DNA of 64,000 nucleotides from Microvirga lotononidis (GCF_034627025.1 NZ_CP141049.1:496001-560000); one strand, 5' to 3'. Positions 1 through 10,152 are shown, counted from the first letter of the stretch. Notes: generated by a model from the sequence alone, not told the origin. A program made the numbers and translations.

Positions 1-1
1 C

Positions 2-1258
2 GCCAATCTACGTGAGATGCGGCGGATCTATCTCCATGCCGCCGCGGTTCCGGCCGACCTCGTCGAGGCGAGCTCGAGAGCCGTCTCCCGGGCGGAGCTG
101 GTGTGGCGCGAGGCCAGGCAGAACGGCGATTTTGCCCTGCTCCTGCCGCAACTGTCCCAGGTGCTCGCCTTCCAGCGGCAGATCGGCCAAGTCAAAGGCG
201 AGGCGTTGGGGCTGTCCCCATACGATGCTCTCCTCGACAGCTACGATCCGGGCCTCCGCCAGGCGACCATAGATCGTCTTTTTGCCGATCTCGGCGCCGA
301 GCTGCCCGCCCTAATCCAGGAGGCGCAGGAGCGCCAGAAGGAACTCCCCGCCATCCAGCCACTCAACGGCCCCTTCCCTGCCGATGATCAGCGACGCATC
401 GGCGAGCAGTTGATGAAGGCCGTCGGGTTCGATTTCAACCGGGGTCGGCTGGATGTGAGCCTGCATCCGTTCTGCGGCGGATCCACGGGCGACGTCCGGA
501 TCACCACCCGCTACAGCGAGGCCAACTTCATGAGCGCACTCATGGGGGTGCTTCATGAGACTGGTCACGCGCTCTATGAGCAGGGCCGCCCGGAACTGTG
601 GCGGCGTCAGCCGGTCGGGCTGGCGCGCGGGATGAGCCTGCACGAGAGCCAGTCGCTGCTCATCGAGATGCAGGCCTGCCGCAGCCGGGAGTTCGTCACC
701 TATCTTGCCCCCCTCGTGCGGGAGACTTTCCAGGGAGAGGGTCCAGCCTGGAGCCCGGACAACCTCCACCGGCTCCTAACCAAGGTGGAGCCCGGCTTCA
801 TCCGCGTGGATGCCGACGAGATCACCTACCCGGCCCACATCCTGGTCCGTTATAAACTCGACAAGGCGCTGATTGGTGGCGACCTCCCGGTCCAGGACTT
901 GCCCTCAGCGTTCAATGACGATGTCAAAAAGCTTCTCGGTCTCACAGTTCCCAATGACAGCCTGGGATGCTTGCAGGATATCCACTGGCCAGGCGGCGCC
1001 TGGGGCTACTTCCCAACCTATACCCTTGGCGCCATGACGGCGGCCCAGCTCTTCAGAGCTGCCTGTCAGGTCGATGCGGACATCCTCCCAGGGCTGGCCA
1101 AGGGTGATTTCGCGCCACTACGGACATGGCTGCGCGCCAACGTTCATGCCAAGGGCAGCCTGATGACCACCGATCAGCTTCTCGTGGCGGCAACCGGGCG
1201 ACCGCTGACTGCTGAGGTCTTCCGCGCTCACCTGCGGGAACGATACCTCGGACGCTGA
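2..1258 (+). CDS. Carboxypeptidase Taq (M32 family), 5' end outside window
   Basis: Zinc metallocarboxypeptidase of family M32, which removes C-terminal residues from peptides in the cytoplasm. The visible 418 or so residues contain the M32 active site H-E-T-G-H (near base 551) in the context VLHETGHALYEQ, and the later conserved stretch around IHWPGGAWGYFPTYTLG near the C-terminus. Family members are about 495-500 residues, with the HExxH near residue 265, so about 80 N-terminal residues lie before the window. The frame is open from base 2; the ATG at 17 is internal, not the start. The next gene follows after 17 bases in the same direction. Confidence 0.93.
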   Translation, partial: ANLREMRRIYLHAAAVPADLVEASSRAVSRAELVWREARQNGDFALLLPQLSQVLAFQRQIGQVKGEALGLSPYDALLDSYDPGLRQATIDRLFADLGAELPALIQEAQERQKELPAIQPLNGPFPADDQRRIGEQLMKAVGFDFNRGRLDVSLHPFCGGSTGDVRITTRYSEANFMSALMGVLHETGHALYEQGRPELWRRQPVGLARGMSLHESQSLLIEMQACRSREFVTYLAPLVRETFQGEGPAWSPDNLHRLLTKVEPGFIRVDADEITYPAHILVRYKLDKALIGGDLPVQDLPSAFNDDVKKLLGLTVPNDSLGCLQDIHWPGGAWGYFPTYTLGAMTAAQLFRAACQVDADILPGLAKGDFAPLRTWLRANVHAKGSLMTTDQLLVAATGRPLTAEVFRAHLRERYLGR

Positions 1259-1275
1259 AGGGGCGTAAGCTGCAC

Positions 1276-2064
1276 ATGAGATCCATCATCTTCACTCTGG
1301 ACCGAGCGTTTTCGCGGATAGCCACCATCCTGTTTACAGTCCTTATGTCTCTTGGGCTGCTTCCCGGACGTGCAGCGGCTCAGCCCGTCAGCGATCCATG
1401 TCGGCCAGTCCGATACGCTGATAGCGGCTTCGTGGTTTGTACGGTGGATCTCCGACAATACGAGGTCAGGCTGTTCTGGCGCGGGCCGAACGGGGAAGTC
1501 CTTGGCTCGTTTGATCGGTTGAGAGGGACGCCGGAGGGTTCACGCCTTGCTATTGCGATGAATGCCGGCATGTACCATGAGGACCGCTCGCCCGTAAGAC
1601 TTTACGTTGAGAACGGAAAAGAGCTGAAGGCGACCAACACAAGGAACGGGCCCGGTAACTTCCACCTCAAGCCCAACGGCATCTTCTATGTCAAAGGCCG
1701 TCAGGCAGGCGTGCTTGAGACAGGAGCCTATCTGAAGCGGAAAATCAGGCCGGACTTCGCGACGCAATCGGGCCCAATGCTCGTCAACGACGGGAAGATC
1801 CACCCTCAGTTTTCAGAACAAAGCACCTCCCGCAAGATCCGGAATGGCGTCGGCGTGAAAGGCCAAGACGCGGTCGTGTTTGCGATTTCAGAAGACCCAG
1901 TCACGTTCAGCACATTCGCTCGTTTGTTCCGGGACGAGCTAGGTTGTCCGAATGCTCTGTTTTTGGATGGAAGTGTCTCCAGCCTCTATGCCCCTTCATT
2001 GGAGCGGATGGACACACTCATGCCCATGGGGCCGATCGTCGGGGCCTTACGCCGGCGCCCATAG
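1276..2064 (+). CDS. Secreted phosphodiester glycosidase (NAGPA/DUF2233 family)
   Basis: 262 residues. The N-terminus (about residues 1-36) is a signal peptide ending in an Ala-x-Ala-like site (GRAAAQ), so the protein is probably periplasmic. The body has the NAGPA-domain pattern: AMNAGMYHEDRSPVRLYVENG, FATQSGPMLV and the C-terminal FLDGSVSSLYAP. Members of this family cleave phosphodiester-linked sugars (the eukaryotic relative uncovers mannose-6-phosphate); the bacterial substrate is unknown. It lies 17 bases after the carboxypeptidase gene and 57 before the MDR gene, so all three may be co-transcribed. Confidence 0.85.
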   Translation: MRSIIFTLDRAFSRIATILFTVLMSLGLLPGRAAAQPVSDPCRPVRYADSGFVVCTVDLRQYEVRLFWRGPNGEVLGSFDRLRGTPEGSRLAIAMNAGMYHEDRSPVRLYVENGKELKATNTRNGPGNFHLKPNGIFYVKGRQAGVLETGAYLKRKIRPDFATQSGPMLVNDGKIHPQFSEQSTSRKIRNGVGVKGQDAVVFAISEDPVTFSTFARLFRDELGCPNALFLDGSVSSLYAPSLERMDTLMPMGPIVGALRRRP

Positions 2065-2121
2065 TAGGTGGCTTCAGTGGCAGTGCAGACGTTTCAGGCG
2101 GAAGCTAGAGGCGGAACGGCG

Positions 2122-3231
2122 ATGCCTTCAGGGTCTATGCAGAAAGTGGTCATTCACAAAGCCGGCGGGTACGAGCAGCTGAAGCTTGAAACTCATCCCG
2201 TGCCCAAACCTGGCGAGGGTCAGGTTTTGATCCGCACCGAGGCAGTGGGTGTGAACTATGCTGACATCTGTGTTCGCTGGGGCGTGTACGAGTCCGCGCG
2301 TCGGTTTGTGGGCTGGCCGATCACGCCCGGATTCGAATATTCAGGCTGGGTGGAAGACGTTGGCCGTGAGGTCAAGCATGTGAAACCCGGCGACCCGGTG
2401 TTTGGGGTCACTCTCTTCAACGGCTATTCCACGCACGTGTGTGCCCCGGCGGATCTGGTATGGCCCAAGCCTAGGGCGCTCGACTTCGAGGCCGCCGCCG
2501 GTCTCCTGGCCGTCCATCTCACCGCCTATCATGGCCTGCTGCAGAACGTGGTAATTCGGCCCGGCATGAGGGTGCTCGTGCATTCGGCCGGCGGCGGCGT
2601 AGGGTCGGCGCTCGTCCAATTATGCAAGCTGCACAATCTGCATGTGACAGGAGTGGTGGGGAGAAGTCACAAGGTCGAGTATGTGCGCCGGCTCGGCGCA
2701 GACGCCGTGATCGACAAATCCACTCATTCGCTTTGGGATGAGACCAAGCGCCTCTGCCCTGACGGCTACGACTTAATCTTTGATGCGAACGGCCCTGAAA
2801 CTTTGGCGCAAAGCTACGCCCATCTGAAGCCCACGGGTAAGCTGTTGGTCTATGGCTTTCATAGTTTGTTGCCCAAACAGGGTGGGCACATCAACTACCT
2901 CAAGGCGACCCTTGGAATGCTGAGGATGCCACGCTTCAATCCTTTGTCGATGACAAGCGAGAACAAAGGTGTCGTGGCGTTCAATTTGTCGTTCCTCTTT
3001 CCGCGTGCCGACCTGTTGCACGCGGCTGTGAACGATCTCACCGCCTGGTTAGAAGCGGGGGACATTCGGGTCCCCAAGGTTCGTTCTTTTGCATTGGAAG
3101 ATGTGGCTCAAGCTCACCGAGTTCTGGAGTCAGGCGAAACCACGGGCAAGTTGGTCTTGCGAACAGCGCCGCGCTTCAGTGCGTCAGCGAACGAGGCAAC
3201 TGTTCAGGGAGCCTCTGCTCCCGATCAATGA
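2122..3231 (+). CDS. Zinc-free MDR oxidoreductase, quinone reductase / VAT-1-like
   Basis: About 369 residues of the medium-chain dehydrogenase/reductase superfamily. An N-terminal GroES-like domain (GGYEQLK, GEGQVLIRTEAVGVNYADICVRWG, GFEYSGWVEDVG) is followed by a Rossmann fold with the nucleotide-binding motif HSAGGGVGSALVQL. No catalytic zinc ligands are seen, as in quinone oxidoreductases that reduce enones or quinones with NADPH. The frame can be opened at a GTG (2068), but similarity begins at MQKVVIHKAGGY, so ATG 2122 or 2137 is the more likely start. The 3' end overlaps the convergent NepR-like gene by 56 bases. Confidence 0.85.
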   Translation: MPSGSMQKVVIHKAGGYEQLKLETHPVPKPGEGQVLIRTEAVGVNYADICVRWGVYESARRFVGWPITPGFEYSGWVEDVGREVKHVKPGDPVFGVTLFNGYSTHVCAPADLVWPKPRALDFEAAAGLLAVHLTAYHGLLQNVVIRPGMRVLVHSAGGGVGSALVQLCKLHNLHVTGVVGRSHKVEYVRRLGADAVIDKSTHSLWDETKRLCPDGYDLIFDANGPETLAQSYAHLKPTGKLLVYGFHSLLPKQGGHINYLKATLGMLRMPRFNPLSMTSENKGVVAFNLSFLFPRADLLHAAVNDLTAWLEAGDIRVPKVRSFALEDVAQAHRVLESGETTGKLVLRTAPRFSASANEATVQGASAPDQ

Positions 3232-3376
3232 GCGCCAGAGTTGCCTGAATACGCTGGGGAAGAGGCTGCCTGATCACCTCGGCATAAATAGAACGGAGAT
3301 CTTGCCCGATCCGGCGCAGGAGTTCGGTATCGGAGATTGCCACGGGTCGCTCGCCTCCATCCGATCCGTTGTCCAT
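3176..3376 (-). CDS. nepR: NepR-like anti-sigma factor
   Basis: 66 residues. NepR proteins hold the extracytoplasmic sigma factor EcfG inactive until the response regulator PhyR binds them, switching on the alphaproteobacterial general stress response. The diagnostic core is present: LLRRIGQDLRSIYAEVIRQPLPQRI, two helices with the conserved I-G-x-x-L-R and P-x-P-x-R. The start is set by GGAGG five bases before the ATG at 3376; an upstream ATG at 3400 has no properly spaced site. phyR and ecfG normally sit beside nepR but are absent here, so this looks like an orphan paralog. It is convergent with, and overlaps, the MDR gene. Confidence 0.75.
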   Translation of the reverse strand: MDNGSDGGERPVAISDTELLRRIGQDLRSIYAEVIRQPLPQRIQATLALIDREQRLPEQLPRSLTH

Positions 3377-3681
3377 CTTCACCTCCAAATCCGCAGCCAT
3401 CTCCTGAGTATCGCTTTGCTAACCAATGGTTAACCACATTCCTTTTCGTCTGTGGAAACCGAGCAGAACTCTGTGACTGTTCAGATTTGACGCTTGCAAC
3501 CTCAGCATCACAACTGGACCCGCGAATTGCCCTTCCTCACGGTCGTGTCAAGCCGAATCGCCGCAAAAAAGCCTTGAAACGAACCAAGAACATCTGATGC
3601 CAATATAGGGAGAGCATCCTCGTCAGCGGTGCCATCCAACGATACAGTCGGAGAGCCCAGGAACCTTCCCTGGCAGGCACC

Positions 3682-5880
3682 ATGAACCAGATGATTCGCC
3701 CATCACAAACTGATCAGAGGCCTGCCCTCGAGACGCTCGCGGGTTCGGTGGAGCGCGTCACTTTCCACAATGCGGACAATGGCTTTGCCGTCCTGAAGGT
3801 GCATACGCGGGGCAAACGTGACCTTGTGACAGTCGTGGGCCATACCCCGGCGGTGTCGGCCGGGGAGTGGATCACGGCAAGCGGACTATGGATCAGCGAC
3901 CGCACGCACGGCCTCCAATTCAAGGCCGAGGTTTTGAAGACCACCCCGCCGACTGGGGCAGAGGGCATTGAGAAGTATCTGGCCTCAGGCCAGATGCGCG
4001 GCATCGGGCCAGCTATGGCCAAGCGCATCGTCGCTGCCTTTGGCGTGGACACCTTTGAGATCATTGAGGCCGCCCCTGAGCGCCTCACGGAGGTGCCCGG
4101 CATCGGCCCTATGCGGGCCTCTCGCATTGTGGCGGGCTGGGCTGAGCAGAAGGCGGTGCGGGAGATCATGATTTTCCTCCACGCGCACGGGGTCGGCACG
4201 GCGCGAGCCGTACGGATCTTCAAGACCTACGGCTATGAGTCCGTTCAAGTCATGACCGAGGACCCGTACCAGCTGGCCAAGGACGTGCGTGGCATCGGCT
4301 TCCGGACGGCGGACGCCATTGCAGCCAAGCTCGGGATGGAAAAGACTGCTCCTCAGCGCATCCGGGCTGGTATCTCCTTCGCCCTCCAGACAGCGACGGA
4401 TGAGGGGCACTGCGCATTGCCGGTCGAGGCTCTCACCCGGCTGGCCGAGCAACTCCTTGAAGTGGATGAGGCCCTGATCCGCACCGCCATCGTCGAGGAG
4501 CTGTCCAAGGGCGAGATCGTCTCGGACACCATCGGTGAGGAGACCTGCCTCTTCCTGAAAGGGCTGTACTTGGCCGAGCAGGCGATTGCCTCCCGGTTGA
4601 TCGAGCGAGCGTCTGGTCCAGCACCTTGGCCCGAGATCGACCTCGACAAGGCCATTCCCTGGGTCGAGAGCCGCACCGGCAAGACCCTGGCGGCCTCGCA
4701 GCGTGAGGCGCTGAAGCTGGTGCTCGGCTCGAAGGTAGCCGTGGTAACCGGCGGTCCAGGCGTCGGCAAGACGACGCTGCTCGACACCATCCTGCGCCTG
4801 CTCGTCGCCAAGGGCGTGCAGGTGGCGCTGGCGGCGCCGACGGGACGCGCAGCAAAGCGCATGACCGAACAGACCGGCCTGGAGGCCAAGACCATTCACC
4901 GTCTGCTGGAGATCGATCCAAAGCACGGCGGCTTCTCGCGCAACGAGGAGAACCCGCTCGACTGCGATCTGCTGGTGGTGGACGAGACCTCCATGGTGGA
5001 CGTGCCGCTGATGAATGCCTTGACGAAGGCTATTCCCTCTCATGCGGGCTTGCTCCTGGTGGGTGACGTGGATCAGTTACCCTCTGTCGGCTCGGGGCAG
5101 GTGCTGGCCGACGTCATCGCCTCCGAGCGCATCCCAGTCGCCCGTCTGACTGAGGTCTTCCGGCAGGCGGCAGAAAGCCGGATCGTGGTCAACGCCCACC
5201 GGATCAATAAGGGTCAGATGCCCGAGGTGCCAAGGGCTGGCGAGGAGACTGACTTCTACTTCGTGGAAATCACCGATCCCGAGGAAGGTGTGCCGAAGAT
5301 CATCCAGATGATCAAGGAGCGGATGCCGCGCCGGTTCGGCCTTGATCCGATGAAGGACATCCAGGTGCTCTGTCCCATGAACCGGGGTGTGCTCGGAGCC
5401 CGCAACCTCAACATCCAGCTTCAGGAGGTGCTCAATCCCAATCCGCCTGCGAAGGTCGAGCGCTTCGGTTGGCGCTTCTCGCCGGGAGATCGCGTGATGG
5501 AAACCCAGAACGACTATGACCGGGATGTGTTCAATGGCGACCTCGGCACAGTGGTGCGGATTGACGACGAGGAAGGAGCTTTGATCGCCTCGTTCGATGG
5601 GCGAGAAGTGTCATACCCCTTCGGCGAACTCGATACGCTGATGCCGGCCTATGCCACTACGATCCATAAGTCGCAAGGCTCCGAATATCCCGCCGTCATC
5701 ATCCCGGTCGTAACACAGCACTTCACGATGCTGGCTCGGAATCTGCTCTACACAGGCGTCACCCGCGGCAAGCGGTTGGTCGTTCTGGTGGGCCAGAAGA
5801 AAGCAGTCGGAATTGCAGTTAGAGGCGGGCAGATGAAGAGGCGCTGGACGAAACTGCGGGAGTGGTTAGCTGCCCACTGA
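3682..5880 (+). CDS. recD2: RecD2-type ATP-dependent DNA helicase
   Basis: 732 residues, the usual RecD2 length. RecD2 is a 5'-3' SF1B helicase that works in repair without RecBC. Seen in order: N-terminal OB-like region (residues 1-90), helix-hairpin-helix repeats (GQMRGIGPAMAKRIV, VPGIGPMRASRIV, VRGIGFRTADAIA), Walker A VVTGGPGVGKTTLLD near residue 355, motif II VVDETSMVD, motif III GDVDQLPSVGSG, an SH3-like insertion, and the C-terminal UvrD_C_2 box YATTIHKSQGSEYPAVI and YTGVTRGKRLVVLVG. The start ATG follows a purine-poor leader, but the next residues match family N-termini. It is a complete gene. Confidence 0.93.
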   Translation: MNQMIRPSQTDQRPALETLAGSVERVTFHNADNGFAVLKVHTRGKRDLVTVVGHTPAVSAGEWITASGLWISDRTHGLQFKAEVLKTTPPTGAEGIEKYLASGQMRGIGPAMAKRIVAAFGVDTFEIIEAAPERLTEVPGIGPMRASRIVAGWAEQKAVREIMIFLHAHGVGTARAVRIFKTYGYESVQVMTEDPYQLAKDVRGIGFRTADAIAAKLGMEKTAPQRIRAGISFALQTATDEGHCALPVEALTRLAEQLLEVDEALIRTAIVEELSKGEIVSDTIGEETCLFLKGLYLAEQAIASRLIERASGPAPWPEIDLDKAIPWVESRTGKTLAASQREALKLVLGSKVAVVTGGPGVGKTTLLDTILRLLVAKGVQVALAAPTGRAAKRMTEQTGLEAKTIHRLLEIDPKHGGFSRNEENPLDCDLLVVDETSMVDVPLMNALTKAIPSHAGLLLVGDVDQLPSVGSGQVLADVIASERIPVARLTEVFRQAAESRIVVNAHRINKGQMPEVPRAGEETDFYFVEITDPEEGVPKIIQMIKERMPRRFGLDPMKDIQVLCPMNRGVLGARNLNIQLQEVLNPNPPAKVERFGWRFSPGDRVMETQNDYDRDVFNGDLGTVVRIDDEEGALIASFDGREVSYPFGELDTLMPAYATTIHKSQGSEYPAVIIPVVTQHFTMLARNLLYTGVTRGKRLVVLVGQKKAVGIAVRGGQMKRRWTKLREWLAAH

Positions 5881-5969
5881 TCAACAGCTCAAACTTCCTT
5901 TGTTATGACGCGCCCAAGGTGTGGGATTCCAACACCATACGCAAAGCTCGAGATAAAATAAGTTAGACC

Positions 5970-7091
5970 ATGCCGCTGCTCGCATACACCAACTCAGGAG
6001 AGCCGCTTATTGCTCCACTGATGACCGATGTTGAATGGGAGCAATTGCGATCAGCGCGAAATCGCGATGCGTGGATGCCATATGGGAAAGGGCGGGCCAT
6101 TCCCAAGACATCGCGCCTTGGAACACGTTTCTTCGCGCACCCTCCTGGGCAGACTCCCAGGGGAGCAAAGGAAAGCGACCTCCATCTTTACATCAAAGCC
6201 CAAAGCCTGATTGGAGCTCGAGCCGCGGGTTGGGACGCCCTGCCGGAGCAATCTGGGACAACACCGGATGGTCAGGATTGGCGGGCAGATGTCCTGTGCC
6301 GCCGGCCTGGAAAACCCTGGACCGTCGCCATTGAAGCTCAGGTTCAGCTCCAGGGGGAGGAAGCCTACCGCCAGCGGCAAGAGCGCTATGTGGCTTCGGG
6401 CATTCGCGCCCTCTGGCTGGTCGCTCATGAGCCTGCGGCCCTGCATCATTATTGGCTTAGGCCTGACCCACATCTACCGGCCTTCAAAACCACAACCTGG
6501 AAGGATCAGGATGGCCAACCGGGAGCGCATGTGCATGTCGACCACCTGTCGCTCAGCATCTCTGATTTTGTCACCGGTGCCCTCACTGGTCAGCTTCAGT
6601 GGTCCGGAAATGGCCGGCACGGGATCATCACACTTGTTCTTCGTGAGGACCAATGTTGGCACCGCACCTGCCGAAAAAGAGTTCTCCTGGCCTACAGGGC
6701 TGAGGCGCCACATGGGAGACCTCTTGAACTTGAGGTGGTCCAAGCGATGAACGGCTATGCAGACGCTTATACCAAGGCTCAGGCGGCTCTTCCTGATCTC
6801 GCAGAAAGCCCACTGCGCTTCAGAAAAGTTCTCACGTCGCGCTGTCCCCATTGTACACGGGAGATCCGTTATCAGCGCGAAGATTGGGCAGGCCAGAGCG
6901 CCGCTTATAAGTTGCCAATCGGCATCAATATTCCGGAGCAGGGAAGCCAGATCGGCTTACCCCCCCATACCCAGTGGCGCTGGGGGCCCGAGGCCCGCTG
7001 GCCCCAGTGGGCTCCCCTCGGTGGCATCGGTCCGATCTCCCATCAGCCTCTTGAGATCCGGCCGAGGCGCCTGGCGCCTAAGACAGGTTGA
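5970..7091 (+). CDS. CoiA-like competence family nuclease
   Basis: 373 residues. The central region matches the CoiA family, a PD-(D/E)XK nuclease fold linked to DNA uptake and recombination in Firmicutes: W-R-A-D-V-L, then V-A-I-E-A-Q-V-Q-L, then EAYRQRQERYVASGIRALWLV. The Asp, Glu and Gln form the expected catalytic set. The C-terminal half has Cys pairs (CWHRTCRK and CPHCTREI) that may bind zinc. It lies alone 89 bases after recD2. A role in DNA processing on the plasmid is inference; competence itself cannot be claimed. Confidence 0.7.
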   Translation: MPLLAYTNSGEPLIAPLMTDVEWEQLRSARNRDAWMPYGKGRAIPKTSRLGTRFFAHPPGQTPRGAKESDLHLYIKAQSLIGARAAGWDALPEQSGTTPDGQDWRADVLCRRPGKPWTVAIEAQVQLQGEEAYRQRQERYVASGIRALWLVAHEPAALHHYWLRPDPHLPAFKTTTWKDQDGQPGAHVHVDHLSLSISDFVTGALTGQLQWSGNGRHGIITLVLREDQCWHRTCRKRVLLAYRAEAPHGRPLELEVVQAMNGYADAYTKAQAALPDLAESPLRFRKVLTSRCPHCTREIRYQREDWAGQSAAYKLPIGINIPEQGSQIGLPPHTQWRWGPEARWPQWAPLGGIGPISHQPLEIRPRRLAPKTG

Positions 7092-7201
7092 TGGATCTCG
7101 ATCATCGAGCTTGACGCGAGAGTCATAGGTCCCGCATCCGGGGTGAGGAGCTTGCCGGGTCGCAAAGCTATGTCTAACAATCGGCTGTCAGGAGATCATT
7201 C

Positions 7202-7510
7202 ATGCTGCACGTTCCGGCCTACATCACTGCAAAGCCCGGTATGCGCGAAGCTGTGCTCCGGGAGTTCCGGGCGAACATGCCGGATGTGCATGCCGAAGAG
7301 GATTGTATCGAGTACGTTCCCGTTGTTGATCTTCCGGCATTCGGACCCTCCCAAACCGAGCTTGGGCCGGACACCTTTGTTGTGGTCGAGAAATGGGCGA
7401 GCCCTGAAGCGCTCAGAGCGCACGCAGTCGCCCCACACATGCGGGCCTATAGTGAGGGGACGGCTGACATGATCGAGACCCGCGTGATCCACGTCCTGTC
7501 GCCTCTCTAA
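7202..7510 (+). CDS. Antibiotic biosynthesis monooxygenase (ABM) domain protein
   Basis: 102 residues, a single dimeric alpha+beta barrel ABM domain: beta strand HVPAYITAKPG, then REAVLREFRANMP, DCIEYVPV, DTFVVVEKWASPEALRAHAVAPHM and a final strand IETRVIHVL. Small proteins of this type include quinol monooxygenases such as YgiN that act without a cofactor. The start ATG follows GGAG about seven bases upstream (caggagatcattc). The glutathione transferase gene follows in the same direction, suggesting a small detoxification pair. Confidence 0.82.
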   Translation: MLHVPAYITAKPGMREAVLREFRANMPDVHAEEDCIEYVPVVDLPAFGPSQTELGPDTFVVVEKWASPEALRAHAVAPHMRAYSEGTADMIETRVIHVLSPL

Positions 7511-7551
7511 AATCCTCCCTGAAGAGTCGCCCCTGCTGCTGGAGCTCTCCT

Positions 7552-8243
7552 TTGATTACATTCTACTACAATCTTGCCCGAACCCGATGAAGGTGGCGCT
7601 GTGCCTGGAGGAGATGAACCTCCCGTATGAGCTCAAGCCCGTGGATACCCGTAAAGGCGAGCAGCACCAGCCGGACTTTCTGGCTATCAATCCGAATGGC
7701 AAAGTGCCTGTGATCATCGATCAGGATACCGGCGCAAGGGTCTTCGACTCGAATGCAATCCTGCTCTACCTTGCGGAGAGGACCGGACGGTTTCTGCCCG
7801 ACAGCACACCGGTTGCGCGGGGTGAGCTTCTCTCTTGGCTGATGTTCGTTGCAACGGGCGTCGGCCCATTCTCAGGCCAAGCCGTGCATTTCAAGCACTT
7901 TGCTCCTGAGCCCAAGAACTACGCCGTCAATCGTTATCTATACGAAGCGAAGCGGCACTACGGTGTCATTGATGCCCATCTATCCGGGCAGCGCTACATG
8001 GTGGGTGAGACTTACACCATCGTGGATATGGCCTTATGGGGATGGGCACGCATGGTGCCGTTCATCTTGGGCGAGAACTCATGGGGCGACTTCCCGAACC
8101 TCAAGCGTCTCTTCGATGAGATCAGCGCTCGCCCGGCTGCTCAGGCCGCTGCCGCGCTGAAGGAGAAGCACAGCTTCAAAGCTGAGATGGACGACGAAGC
8201 CCGCCAACATATGTTTCGGCATTTGGCCGCCCCGGCCAGCTGA
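7552..8243 (+). pseudogene. gst: Glutathione S-transferase with N-terminal one-base frameshift
   Basis: From ATG 7587 a 218-residue protein is open and clearly a GST: thioredoxin-like half (PNGKVPVIID, DSNAILLYLAE) and all-helical C-terminal half (YMVGETYTIVDMALWGWARMV). The family N-terminus, however, is encoded just upstream in another frame: TTG at 7552 (GGAG seven bases before it) opens ITFYYNLA, and adding one C in the run near 7577-7580 would join it through P-N-P to MKVALCLEE. Without that segment the first beta strand and the catalytic N-terminal residue are missing. Either a disabling deletion or a sequencing error; a truncated product from 7587 remains possible. Confidence 0.8.
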
Positions 8244-8416
8244 CTTCTCACCCGTGCCGCGGCTCCTCCGTCCAGTATGCAGAATCGCCACTGGGCGGAG
8301 ATAAATGCCGTAGAGTAACATAGATGTCCAGGGGAGTTCCCCGTCGGATGCTGCAGGTACGGCACCCGATGGGACGAGCGGCCCTGGTGCGAAACTGCTA
8401 AGGCAGCCTTCCCGCC

Positions 8417-9895
8417 TTAGGTCCCACAGAATGTCCGATAGACGCGCTGGTGCGGTTCCGGCGGCTCGGAATAGTGGGCGAAAGCGGGCTGATCCTGATA
8501 GGGATTCGAGAGAACAGCCAGAAGCTCCTCGAAAGGAGCAAAGTCGTCCCGCTCCACCGCAGCCTGTATCATCGCCTCCACGCGATGATTGCGCGGGATA
8601 AAGGCTGGATTGACGGCGCGCATCGCGACTTGGCGGCTTGCGCCATCCTGCGGCTCAAGGCTCAACCGCTCCCGCCAGCGGACGGCCCAGGCGTCGTAGG
8701 CGAGCGGGTTGATGAAGAGGTTTCGGACGGCCTCGTCTCCCGCAGGACCAGCGGCAGCATCGCTCAGCCGCCGGAAAGTCAGGGTGAAGTCAGCCTGGTT
8801 CTCAGCCATCGCGTTCAGCAGATCCCCGGCCAGTGTCAGGTCTTCCTCGCGCTCCGTCAGCAGCCCGAGCTTGCGCCTGAGCCCCGCGTGATAGGCCGCC
8901 TCGAACTTACCCGAGAAAGCTTCGAGCGCCTCGCTCGCGTCAGCCACGGCCTTATCCTCGTCCAGGAACAGGAGCGGCAGAAGCGTCTCGGCCAGCCGGG
9001 TCAAATTCCAGAGGCCGATGCGCGGCTGGTTGCCATAGGCATAGCGGCCCTGGCGGTCGATGGAGCTGAACACCGTTGCGGGATCGTAGGCATCCATAAA
9101 GGCACACGGGCCGTAGTCGATCGTCTCGCCGGCGATGGACATGTTGTCGGTGTTCATCACCCCGTGGATGAAGCCGATGTGGAGCCAACGGGCGATAAGG
9201 TCTGCCTGGGCTGCAATGACTTGGTCTAGAAACGCGCGATAGGGCCGGTCGCTCTCGGCAGCCTGCGGGTAGTGCCGGGCAATGACGTAGTCCGCAAGGA
9301 GGCGTAGCCCCTCCACATCCTGCCGGGCTGCGAAGAACTGGAACGTGCCGACCCGAATATGGCTCGACGCCACCCGGGTGAGAACCGCACCGGGAAGCAG
9401 CGTCTCGCGGGCAACCGTCTCTCCGGTTAACACTGCCGCAAGCGCACGCGTTGTCGGCAGGCCGAGCGCTGCCATGGCCTCGCTGAGGAGATACTCACGC
9501 AGGACAGGTCCCAACGCCGCCCGCCCGTCGCCGCGGCGTGAGAAGGGTGTCGGACCCGAGCCCTTGAGCTGAATGTCCCGACGGATGCTATTTTGGTCTA
9601 CCACTTCGCCAAGGAGGATGGCGCGTCCATCGCCGAGCTGTGGCACAAACTGCCCAAACTGGTGCCCGGCATAGGCCATGGCGATGGGCTCGGCCGCATC
9701 CGGAACGCGGTTGCCGGACAGAAGCTCAACTCCGTCAGGACTGGAGAGGCGATCAGGGTCGAGGCCGAGGTGTAATGCGAGATCCCGGTTCAGCCGGACG
9801 AGCCTTGGAGCTGCGACGGCTTCGGGTTCTACGCGCGCATAGAACCGATCAGGCAGGCGCGCGTAGGTGTTGTCGAAGGGAAAATGAATTGTCAT
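8417..9895 (-). CDS. selO: Protein adenylyltransferase SelO (YdiU family)
   Basis: 492 residues from ATG 9895. SelO is a pseudokinase-fold enzyme that transfers AMP from ATP to Ser/Thr/Tyr of target proteins and is tied to redox homeostasis. Characteristic stretches are [59 protein letters not shown] and the metal/ATP motif [25 protein letters not shown]. The C-terminus ends in [11 protein letters not shown]: the bacterial protein has Cys where eukaryotic SelO has selenocysteine. The frame stays open upstream to 9952, but family N-termini start at [11 protein letters not shown]. Confidence 0.92.
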   Translation of the reverse strand: MTIHFPFDNTYARLPDRFYARVEPEAVAAPRLVRLNRDLALHLGLDPDRLSSPDGVELLSGNRVPDAAEPIAMAYAGHQFGQFVPQLGDGRAILLGEVVDQNSIRRDIQLKGSGPTPFSRRGDGRAALGPVLREYLLSEAMAALGLPTTRALAAVLTGETVARETLLPGAVLTRVASSHIRVGTFQFFAARQDVEGLRLLADYVIARHYPQAAESDRPYRAFLDQVIAAQADLIARWLHIGFIHGVMNTDNMSIAGETIDYGPCAFMDAYDPATVFSSIDRQGRYAYGNQPRIGLWNLTRLAETLLPLLFLDEDKAVADASEALEAFSGKFEAAYHAGLRRKLGLLTEREEDLTLAGDLLNAMAENQADFTLTFRRLSDAAAGPAGDEAVRNLFINPLAYDAWAVRWRERLSLEPQDGASRQVAMRAVNPAFIPRNHRVEAMIQAAVERDDFAPFEELLAVLSNPYQDQPAFAHYSEPPEPHQRVYRTFCGT

Positions 9896-10152
9896 GGGAC
9901 CGATTTCACCGTCGGGACTCCGTGAAATCGTAGCTGGCCCTCCTGAAAGCAAGGGGCAGAGGCCACAACGTTCCTTGTTATATGAGAATGAGCGACGCCT
10001 TAACGTCGCTCCCTAGATTCGACAGGCACTGCGTTGGGCTGCCACTCGAGAGCGCCCTGTCTTTATGCTGTCAAGGCAACCATACCCGTTTCAGCAGCTC
10101 GCTAACTGACAGGGTTGGCCTGACATCTTCAACATGTTCCGGTACCGGCTGT

